From an uncultured Christensenella sp. (GTDB taxonomy: Bacteria; Bacillota; Clostridia; Christensenellales; DTU072), in contig CAJLYQ010000004.1 in NCBI GenBank assembly GCA_905210905.1, positions 1-57,725 of the forward strand: a DNA stretch of 57,725 nucleotides. The letters run 5' to 3'. Positions 54,201 to 57,725 of this stretch are shown in pieces. Every line of letters starts with the position of its first letter. The stretch's first letter is position 1. The translations under genes were made by a program, and so were the position numbers. The notes under the pieces are model-generated. The model ran no database searches. It was not told where the DNA came from and saw only the letters and a program-made list of their open reading frames with translations.

Positions 54201-55375
54201 CCGAAACGTACGCTTGCGAACGGGCGAACGACGACGCCGCCGTCGGTAACGTAGTTTATCGTATAAGTTTTAGGTTCGGTGTCGGAATAAAAATCCGCGG
54301 CATAACCGATAATTTGACCGCTTTCGTTTTTAATCTCTTTGACCGCTTCGATGACGTCGCCGTCTTTGCCGAACGTAAACGTTTTGCCGTTCTCGTCTTT
54401 CCAGGCGGTTATTTCCTTGCCGGATACCGCTATGTCCGACGTAAAGTCGGCGGCGAATTCAAGGTAAGTAACGTACGATTTTTCGCATAAAAGCGTTTCT
54501 CCGTCGTAAAAACGCAAGGTCACGGCGTGGCGTTTATGCACAGTAAGGACATAGTCGTACGCCTCTTCTCCGTCGGCGTAAGTACGGACGTAATAAACGT
54601 TGTTTCCGTCTTTGACGGCAACGCTCTTTTCCGTTATTTCTTCGGTCCGTTTCTCGTCGGAGAAAAGTTTCCAGGACGTGTTCTTTCCGTCGAGTTTAAC
54701 GTTGTCGAAAACGACGTTTTCTTCATTTGTCACCAACAGTATGTTTTCGTCGGTTATTTTACCGCCGTTAAAAACTTTAACGCTGCCTTTGTCTTTCTTC
54801 CATTTTGCGTATATCGTCGCGTTTCCTTTGATTTCGTACGGAAAAACGGCTTTTTCGGTTCGCTCTTCATCAATGAACCACCCCGAAAAAACGTACCCGT
54901 TTTTCGTCGTGACGTCGGACGGAGAATAAATTTTATCGAACATCGCGCCTTTTACGGAAGAAACGGCGGAGCCGCCGTCCGTTTCGAAGTCGATCGTACG
55001 CGCGTTGAGTTTAACGAGTTCTTCGTCGGTAAGTTTCAGATAATCTTTTTCTCCGAATACTATTTGTTTCGCCGAAAACGTGGCGGTTTCGCTCGTTACG
55101 TCGTAAGTAAAAGTAACGATGCCGTCGCTTGCGGTAAAAGTTCCTTCCTTTTCTTCGGCGGACCCGGACGATTTCGCTTTGAAAACGGTAGAAGATACTA
55201 TCTCGATATAGTCGCCGCCGTCCGCGTATTCCCATTCGTTCGCGTCTTTAAGGATACGATAGTACTTGCCGATTTTCGGCGCTCCGCCGCTACCTATTCC
55301 TTGGCAGGCAAACAGGCAGGCAAGCAGCAAAACCGTCGCCATCGCAAAACACGCTATCTTAAAAAACTTTTTCAT
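45254..55375 (-). CDS. Giant 3373-residue repeat lipoprotein with Cys-rich knuckles and C-terminal DUF6273
   Basis: The N-terminal signal has lipobox LFAC (C24). A beta-rich region to about 110 and an InlB-type Flg_new repeat (NGYVFSGWFIDEE near 150) are followed by a less regular part. From about 447 to 3010 there are 33 divergent InlB B-repeats (Flg_new_2 type) averaging 78 residues, each with a GYTFLGWY-like core and ending in a Y-x-A-x-W strand. Residues about 3011-3080 hold four C-x-C-x2-C-G-x3-H knuckles, and about 3090-3373 is a DUF6273 domain (IYFGSYPQTEI ... WWTRSPF ... GVVPALRMRLK). It is presumably anchored in the membrane and projects far from the cell; adhesion is inferred. Repeats are diverged, so expansion is old. 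Confidence 0.9.
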   Translation of the reverse strand: MKKFFKIACFAMATVLLLACLFACQGIGSGGAPKIGKYYRILKDANEWEYADGGDYIEIVSSTVFKAKSSGSAEEKEGTFTASDGIVTFTYDVTSETATFSAKQIVFGEKDYLKLTDEELVKLNARTIDFETDGGSAVSSVKGAMFDKIYSPSDVTTKNGYVFSGWFIDEERTEKAVFPYEIKGNATIYAKWKKDKGSVKVFNGGKITDENILLVTNEENVVFDNVKLDGKNTSWKLFSDEKRTEEITEKSVAVKDGNNVYYVRTYADGEEAYDYVLTVHKRHAVTLRFYDGETLLCEKSYVTYLEFAADFTSDIAVSGKEITAWKDENGKTFTFGKDGDVIEAVKEIKNESGQIIGYAADFYSDTEPKTYTINYVTDGGVVVRPFASVRFGEEFTLDVPTKTGNAFEYWYVYDGGVKKPLTDEEGRSVEPYGFDGMITVYAEWTVLNYAIDATASDKGAGSVRGGGVYPYGSTVELTAETNRGYTWLGWYDESDELVTEKEVCLVTVGAYDAEYIAKWALITVKTNKEKAGSTEIADAGKTIVPGDKITLNAKSNDGFVWLGWYGEDGVKVSEENSYTLTVTVPDYDAVYTAKWAEVTLKKNIEEAGAVGGLNGKYVVGDEATLTAATNGNYQWVGWYKGDEKVSVGSETDLKITLTATDVEYIAKWKLYNVELKKNIDEAGVLGELPETYLPGERLEIIAETNEGYTFLGWFDESGKKVSHDQKNYHRFIMPENNVVYTAKWSKVNVVKFLVGASGDETEQKEQAEAAGTTTLAGEYSETKKTFFENEGAKATAVTNAGYTWLGWFERTTAEDGTVSEVKVSEGTLNTYTFNMTAENRTIVAKWSRLKLVKELEGATGTAEEIAAASDKAGAVSFANADKTYVSGENTNVYAETSAGYTWLGWYEWVTVERNGTESVELTQLTANEVYAATMSNESRTIIARWSKVTLVSCDENAGNVPELTNKYRVGVSVSAVAETNDGYTFIGWYDGGVLVTEKTMLEIAITEKSVTYEARWIKVSVMPGDEKAGSVSALNGKYLPGEICSVEATTNVGYTFIGWFNGDTKVTTEKTLTFEMPDENRTYEAKWARTEVKSGDEKAGSVTELNETYVDGQTVTVTATTNSGYVWQGWFDENGDKVSEGTSSEFTFVMCAENKSYTAVWTKITIISSDQKGGATDSLGDRYVVGQKLGINAYPNDGYTFVGWFDGENKVSEAGKTEYDFTLGRTDVTLEARWVRCKTKISANNPSAGSVSGVEGATVVGRETTITAVTNDGYTFIGWFDGDVKVSADTSLTYTFTMTEEDKEYVATWEKFPVAFKVNDEFAGSTEEITGATVVGQEISVKATTNPGYTFLGWYKGDELVGEAGNETLVFNLSAEISVYTAKWIVCPVVLETNDEKAGEVGGVEGGTRINQTITVSAKSNVGYVWLGWYENGVKLGESDKFEFVYSFVLTENKRTLTAKWAKIEAVSENADAGSVAVEEKAYVPGDEIVVNAKTNVGYTFVGWYKGEGLNETKVGSTTRYGFAAENKEIFETLKAKWIKVDLVGALIGDKGEILDATLAGKLSGLERAFVAGERATIEAETNDGYTLRGWFDGNGNKVSDSGKRTYSFKMPESNAVYYAFWIENTVSATTELDCESAAGKVALAGSVSGYEKGNVVGEKIALCASINVGYAFLGWYEKTLSSVSGTEQYVYTKISDDFELTCKAEVTAEKRTFVAKYAFVRAESRLGVNKHGNAVGVDSSYFPGDEETVVASNEDGFTFLGWYTEPLRDKETSELVCKELSYTFTVPDKSMAIYARWTERTVDFQAKIDGKIAANFAQYLNVPTGITVAGKNVTISAAPVDGYVWLGWYEDNTLLTKDRNYTFPMPDGENQKTYSARWATKTLSVAVIENGQDKTASPSMGRVTGLENAVSGQDVTLYAETYDNATFTGWYDVNNKLLESGYSYTVRVPEAALTIKAKWIDCPITIGSYTADAGTTNTLGATKVGDTVVLSAKTNEGYTFLGWFSGETKVSEGTSMSYSFTMTTEKRTVTPRWVICPIIVSVDSTCIEGGSVIGKEDDVTTDGEEVSVYASTNDGYTFVGWYVKGNKDYIITTELEYKFTVNYAEYAVYENNRYELIAKWIPGTIEVKGTEGAGSVSVTQQTTVGKKATLTAVGNPGYTWVGWFDESGALIGERAYSVEVTVTEEKAVYNAKWIVCPITVTTENNGGTVSISEKTVVGKNATLTAVSASGFVWLGWFDASDNLIGERAFSVEAEVPESGTVTYKAKWTQCKVTASAVVLSNGVYTESACGKVNVNGGTADDGTVTLTAETVESGYVFLKWIDEEGNKVSDDYTMTTGGESAKKYRAVWINNPVIVTRNVAEAGSTAVDGSIRIGNQITLRATLNAGYVWLGWYKNGEIATEETEYTLTVTEESAIYTATWLKEMPVAVKRNVLSAGTVTNTFGNVKRVGDKATVTAASNDGYVFVGWFDTNGNRLTAEFTYELTINKETVSVEARWINTPITVRSGDEESGTVGITKITKIGQTATLEAKTNDGYTFVGWFLNGKKVSKETTYSVTVTETKSEYTAKWIKFPVTVVRNDENAGFITGIPSKSTIGQEITLVAETNDGYTFLGWYKGTRKVSDSGKYDYTVKLSEESQSLEARWSLRTFTVTVNDEKAGRVIVPAGKTVYGGKVTLTAETNDGYIFDGWYFGEEKISSGTSCEITVDSDYKNYEARWSFASDILLEKNIPEAGSVRASGRTSDKINLYASVSAGYTFIGWYNGGTLISGDLNCTFDIPENPGSDVLVLTAKWEESTVSVVKSIDEAGEASEITGGTVVGQKITLKATTRPGYAFVGWYRNDVIDPSDIGKTVCEIEVTEEEVVYEARWMVCPVTVIRNDENAGSVSGVDGISIGDEITLAATTNKGYTFVGWYNGDVLLENRAETLTYTVTRAKKEFRAVWSKVTVVSNDEQGGSVGALEGTYVVGETATIKATKNVGYLFEGWYENGVLRSEQADYVITFTSDDTVYEARFVLCADHEPNANCICVKCGKECHNMDIYCTCIVCGKTAHEIEDCVCKVCGTTVHEVDENCVCRVCGKEVHGSNALGYCKHDENGKTKIYFGSYPQTEIKKADVVTQLNSKITALPTANDSGNWTSYKYKSWTEEEADYMWYIDVMLGNDRYRGVYFTSYRPTSKTNAVLQQISNGYQTKKVYWFKFELIKWTVLSSDGTLAFIASEKVLDSQEYSTSNDNNYMNSSIRAWLNGTFYDRAFGSVQKKNIKVTSVDNGKQSAVNNEANVCENTRDNVYLLSRKEATAYYVGSKQYTDYAKIMGIKINYEANAADRLKCEWWTRSPFGNGYDNACIVKISGFANSKADVTQSCTGVVPALRMRLK
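45255..46110 (-). other. DUF6273 domain of the giant lipoprotein
   Basis: The last 285 residues start with the signature IYFGSYPQTEI and end with the family segments LLSRKEA, WWTRSPFG and the hydrophobic GVVPALRMRLK. DUF6273 occurs at the C-terminus of Clostridia surface proteins and is related to sulfatase-modifying/lectin-like folds; ligand unknown. Confidence 0.7.
46111..46335 (-). other. Four Cys/His knuckles in the giant lipoprotein
   Basis: Four units of the form C-x-C-x2-CG-x3-H (CICVKCGKECH, CTCIVCGKTAH, CVCKVCGTTVH, CVCRVCGKEVH) are separated by short acidic linkers. They probably bind zinc or form disulfides outside the cell. Confidence 0.75.
46336..54035 (-). repeat. 33 divergent InlB B-repeats (protein-level tandem array)
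   Basis: Counting the central G-Y-x-F/W-x-GW core gives 33 units over about 2560 codons, roughly 234 bases each, with some longer ones (for example those with 90-100 residues). No two units are identical at DNA level. Confidence 0.85.
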
Positions 55376-55620
55376 ATCCGACTCCGTTCGTATTCGATTA
55401 TCGTTTTCAATCCGTCCTTATGCGTATGCGCACGCACGAAACGCGCACGCGCCGTATAAAGATACAAATTTATTATAAACTTGGATTAACTTATTTGTCA
55501 ATACGCAAAAATCCCTTACCTTTTTCGTCCGCACGCAAAAAAATTACCTTTGCCGCTATATCGCCGCCGTCGTTAAATCTCCGCTTGCGGACGGAAAAAA
55601 ACAAAAACTCGATGTTGACT
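55376..55620. promoter_or_regulatory. Divergent promoter region of the giant lipoprotein and manA
   Basis: For the giant gene (minus) TTGACA (55501-55496) and TATAAT (55477-55472) are 18 bases apart, with a leader of about 90 bases rich in CGCG/GCGC and a GGAG site before the ATG. For manA (plus) TTGACT begins at 55615 and TATAAT ends at 55642. No gene is seen in the gap of about 300 bases. Confidence 0.75.
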
Positions 55621-55642
55621 TTTCGGCCGGGGGTAGTATAAT
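55615..55642 (+). promoter_or_regulatory. manA: Promoter of manA
   Basis: TTGACT (55615-55620) and TATAAT (55637-55642) are 16 bases apart. AGGGAG precedes the ATG at 55679. Confidence 0.75.
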
Positions 55643-55678
55643 TATGGAAAAACAGGTTTTTAGGGAGCAAAAATCATT

Positions 55679-56716
55679 ATGGATATGAAAAATATTGTCA
55701 AAAACCCGATTTTCTTTGAAGAAAACCGCGTGTACCGAGTTTATCTCGGCGGAAAAGGATTCGAAGGGTTTTTACCGAACGCGGAAGACGGTTTCTTCCC
55801 CGAAGAATGGGTCGCAAGCAAAGTTAAAGCGATAAATCCGAGATATTTCGGCAAGCGCGACGGCGTGGCGGTGGTTAAAGGAACGGATATATTTTTCGAC
55901 GATTTGTTAAACGAGTATCCGGACGAACTTCTCGGCGGCAAAAAATACGACTGCCTCGTCAAATTCCTTGACAGCGCGATACGCTTGCCCGTACAAGTGC
56001 ACCCGACCAAAGAATTTTCTCGTAAATATTTTAACAGCGAATACGGAAAAACCGAAGCGTGGCTCGTCGTTGCGACGAGAGAAAATCCGTCGCTTTATTT
56101 CGGTTTTAACAAAAAAATCACGCGTGAAGATCTTGCAAAACTCGAAGACGAAAGCGAAAACGAACGCGACGCGATGACCACGGTTTTGCAAAGAGTTACG
56201 CCGAAAGTCGGCGACGTGTACCTTATCTCGGCAGGACTTATACACGCGATCGGAGCGGGTTGCACGATAGTGGAAATTCAAGAACCCACCGATTTTACCA
56301 TTCAACCCGAAGCCCGGTGCGGCGACTACCGCATATCGGAAAACGAACGCTATATAGGGCTCGAAAGAATGACCGCTCTCGATTGCTTTAATTACGACTT
56401 GTACGGAGATAAGGCTCTCGAAATAGCGAAAAAAGAACCCCGTATCGTTAAAAACGAGAACGGAGTTAAAATAGAAAATCTTATTACCTACGCCGATACG
56501 CCGTGTTTTGCTCTCGACCGCTACACCCTACATGGCGGCGAAATCAAACTCGAAAACGCCCCTGCCGTTTATATCGTAATCGACGGAACAGCCACTTTGC
56601 AAAACGGCACGGAAGTCAACCGCGGCGGATTTTTCTTCCTGCCCTATTCGGCAAAAGGCATCACGCTGAAATCCGAAAACGCCACCGTTCTCGCCTGCCT
56701 TCCCAGCAAACAATAA
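55679..56716 (+). CDS. manA: Mannose-6-phosphate isomerase, class I
   Basis: The 345-residue cupin enzyme interconverts mannose-6-phosphate and fructose-6-phosphate. Zinc-binding residues lie in LPVQVHPTKEFS (near 103-114) and KTEAW (near 122-127), and GLIHAIGAGCTIVEIQEPTDFT (near 182-203) completes the site. The C-terminal cupin ends with GGFFFLPYSAKG. Length fits the short bacterial class I form. It has its own promoter and terminator. A second ATG two codons in is also possible. Confidence 0.93.
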   Translation: MDMKNIVKNPIFFEENRVYRVYLGGKGFEGFLPNAEDGFFPEEWVASKVKAINPRYFGKRDGVAVVKGTDIFFDDLLNEYPDELLGGKKYDCLVKFLDSAIRLPVQVHPTKEFSRKYFNSEYGKTEAWLVVATRENPSLYFGFNKKITREDLAKLEDESENERDAMTTVLQRVTPKVGDVYLISAGLIHAIGAGCTIVEIQEPTDFTIQPEARCGDYRISENERYIGLERMTALDCFNYDLYGDKALEIAKKEPRIVKNENGVKIENLITYADTPCFALDRYTLHGGEIKLENAPAVYIVIDGTATLQNGTEVNRGGFFFLPYSAKGITLKSENATVLACLPSKQ

Positions 56717-56730
56717 TTACCTTATTTACT

Positions 56731-56764
56731 AAAAAAACCGCGTCCGAAATGACGCGGTTTTTTT
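56731..56764. terminator. Bidirectional terminator after manA
   Basis: AAAAAAACCGCGTC pairs with GACGCGGTTTTTTT around a 6-base loop, between manA and the convergent small membrane protein. Confidence 0.9.
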
Positions 56765-56784
56765 CATAAATAATCGTTTTTTTA

Positions 56785-57132
56785 TTAAATTACGAAAACG
56801 AAATAATACACGGCGAGGGCGATGTCGGCGATAAGGGAGAGCGTGAGCGAAACGCAACTTACGATATGTAGAATGTATCTCGTGCTTGTAACTCCCAGCG
56901 CAGAGCAAACGACCGAGCCTTGCAGGGTGATTATCGCAGCGATCATCGTTACCGTTTTTACCCAACTCGCAGTCACTCCGCCGGACCCCGGCGCGTGCGC
57001 TACTCCGATAAAAATGATCGACAGCCCGAAGAATACCATCGCCAAACTAAAACTTATTACTTTCGGTGCGGTTTTCGGGTGTTTTCTTTGTCTTTCGGCG
57101 GATTGCGCCAAAAATCTTTGTTTTGCCGTCAT
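56785..57132 (-). CDS. Hypothetical three-helix membrane protein
   Basis: The 115-residue protein has a basic N-terminus (about 1-23) and three hydrophobic segments (about 25-47, 56-78 and 88-114). No family is recognised. Its promoter is unusually close to the start codon: TTGACA (57167-57162) and TAAAAT (57144-57139) are 17 bases apart, and only six bases separate the -10 box from the ATG, so the message would start at the ATG. No ribosome binding site is visible. Convergent with manA. Confidence 0.65.
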   Translation of the reverse strand: MTAKQRFLAQSAERQRKHPKTAPKVISFSLAMVFFGLSIIFIGVAHAPGSGGVTASWVKTVTMIAAIITLQGSVVCSALGVTSTRYILHIVSCVSLTLSLIADIALAVYYFVFVI

Positions 57133-57138
57133 AACTTG

Positions 57139-57167
57139 ATTTTACTACGCTTTGTTTTTCGTGTCAA
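57139..57167 (-). promoter_or_regulatory. Promoter abutting the start codon (leaderless candidate)
   Basis: TTGACA (57167-57162) and TAAAAT (57144-57139) have a 17-base spacer. Predicted start of transcription coincides with the A of the ATG at 57132. Confidence 0.6.
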
Positions 57168-57174
57168 CGGCGAT

Positions 57175-57725
57175 CTAAACGAATTTACGAAGTTCGTTTA
57201 CCGTGTCGAACACGAAGTCGGGTTTTATCGCGCTCTCTTTAAGCATTTCTTCGGTGGTTTCTCCGCTCATTACGAGCACCGACGCCATACCGTTGTCCAC
57301 GCCGAAGCGTATGTCCGTGTACAGTCTGTCGCCAACGAACGCTACTTCTTCGGGTTTAACCGCGCAAAAATCGAAAACGTATTCCGCCATCGGAGCGTAC
57401 GGTTTGCCGATAATTATTTCCGGGCGTTTGCCGGTAGTCGCTTCCACGAGCGCCATCATCGCGCCTGCGTCGGGCATATTGCCGTTGTCCGACGGGCAAA
57501 CGAAATCGGGGTGGGTCGCTATGTAAGTCTTCCCTTCCGCAACCAGGTTCGTCGCGTGCCAGAGTTTTTTGTAGGTAAGTTCGGTATCGAACGCAAGGAG
57601 CATTATATCCGCGTCTTCGTCTTCGCTTACCGCGTTAACGCCGCTCTCTTTGAGTTCTTTAACCAGCGTTTCCGTTCCCAAAACGTACACGCGTTTACCG
57701 TTATAATGTTTGTTAAGGTACGCGG
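57175..57725 (-). CDS. HAD-IIA phosphatase (NagD-like), 5' end beyond window
   Basis: The reading frame continues to the window end without a stop, so the N-terminus with the first Asp motif (DxDG) is missing. The visible 183 residues include the cap region (LVAEGKTYIATHPDFVCP) and HAD motifs III and IV: KPYAPM (lysine) and VGDRLYTDIRFGVDNGM. Family members (NagD, AraL, phosphoglycolate-type phosphatases) remove phosphate from sugar phosphates or metabolites. Substrate unknown. The residues LNKHYNGKRVYVLG upstream of a GTG at 57690 match the family, so that GTG is not the start. Confidence 0.9.
   Translation of the reverse strand, partial: AYLNKHYNGKRVYVLGTETLVKELKESGVNAVSEDEDADIMLLAFDTELTYKKLWHATNLVAEGKTYIATHPDFVCPSDNGNMPDAGAMMALVEATTGKRPEIIIGKPYAPMAEYVFDFCAVKPEEVAFVGDRLYTDIRFGVDNGMASVLVMSGETTEEMLKESAIKPDFVFDTVNELRKFV

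Overview
The window (57.7 kb, roughly 46-48% GC by eye) looks like chromosome of an anaerobic, low-to-mid GC Firmicute of the class Clostridia, probably an uncultured gut lineage. Pointers are a type III glutamine synthetase, NADP-type glutamate dehydrogenase, DUF1846, DUF1540, DUF975, QueT and RqcP families, AAGGAG ribosome binding sites, and lipoproteins built from InlB/Flg_new-type repeats ending in DUF6273. A Christensenellales/Borkfalkia-like origin is a guess from this gene set. I see no rRNA, tRNA, CRISPR array, phage or insertion sequence.

Layout. 0.2-4.1 kb: a flavin/Fe-S ene-reductase followed by both subunits of an aconitase-X dehydratase. 4.2-6.1 kb (minus): an acyl-CoA ligase behind a valine-rich leader peptide and a complete ribosome-mediated attenuator. 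6.1-11.2 kb (minus): cvpA-tcdA-metF-MetH reactivation protein-metH, a tightly overlapped one-carbon/methionine operon. 11.3-13.4 kb: glnN. 13.4-13.75 kb: a hairpin-rich gene-free stretch. 13.75-25.7 kb (minus): rpoB-rpoC, then metK-recD2-comFC. 25.7-27.95 kb: gtrA-like, rqcP, ispDF. 27.95-29.9 kb (minus): marR-MATE with a clear operator. 30-33.8 kb (minus): gdhA-DUF1846 and queT. 33.8-37.5 kb: two lipoproteins, a DUF1540 protein and rplI. 37.6-40.9 kb (minus): secG, a two-gene CobW-type metallochaperone operon with a His/Cys repeat, and a UPF0173 hydrolase. 41-43.5 kb: glyA and two membrane proteins. 43.5-55.5 kb (minus): a GH13 glucosidase and a 3373-residue repeat lipoprotein. 55.6-57.7 kb: manA, a small membrane protein, and a HAD phosphatase cut by the window end.

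How it fits together. glyA, metF, metH, its separate reactivation protein and metK form a serine-to-methyl-THF-to-methionine-to-SAM route. glnN and gdhA cover ammonium assimilation. The acyl-CoA ligase is controlled as if it served valine supply, which suggests salvage of isobutyrate or related branched acids by activation and reductive carboxylation (inference). The aconitase-X/ene-reductase operon looks like a dehydrate-then-reduce pathway of unknown substrate. The most interesting signals are the valine attenuator, the CobW-DUF1980 fusion beside the His/Cys-repeat CobW protein, two apparently leaderless promoters, the structured queT leader, and the giant surface protein.
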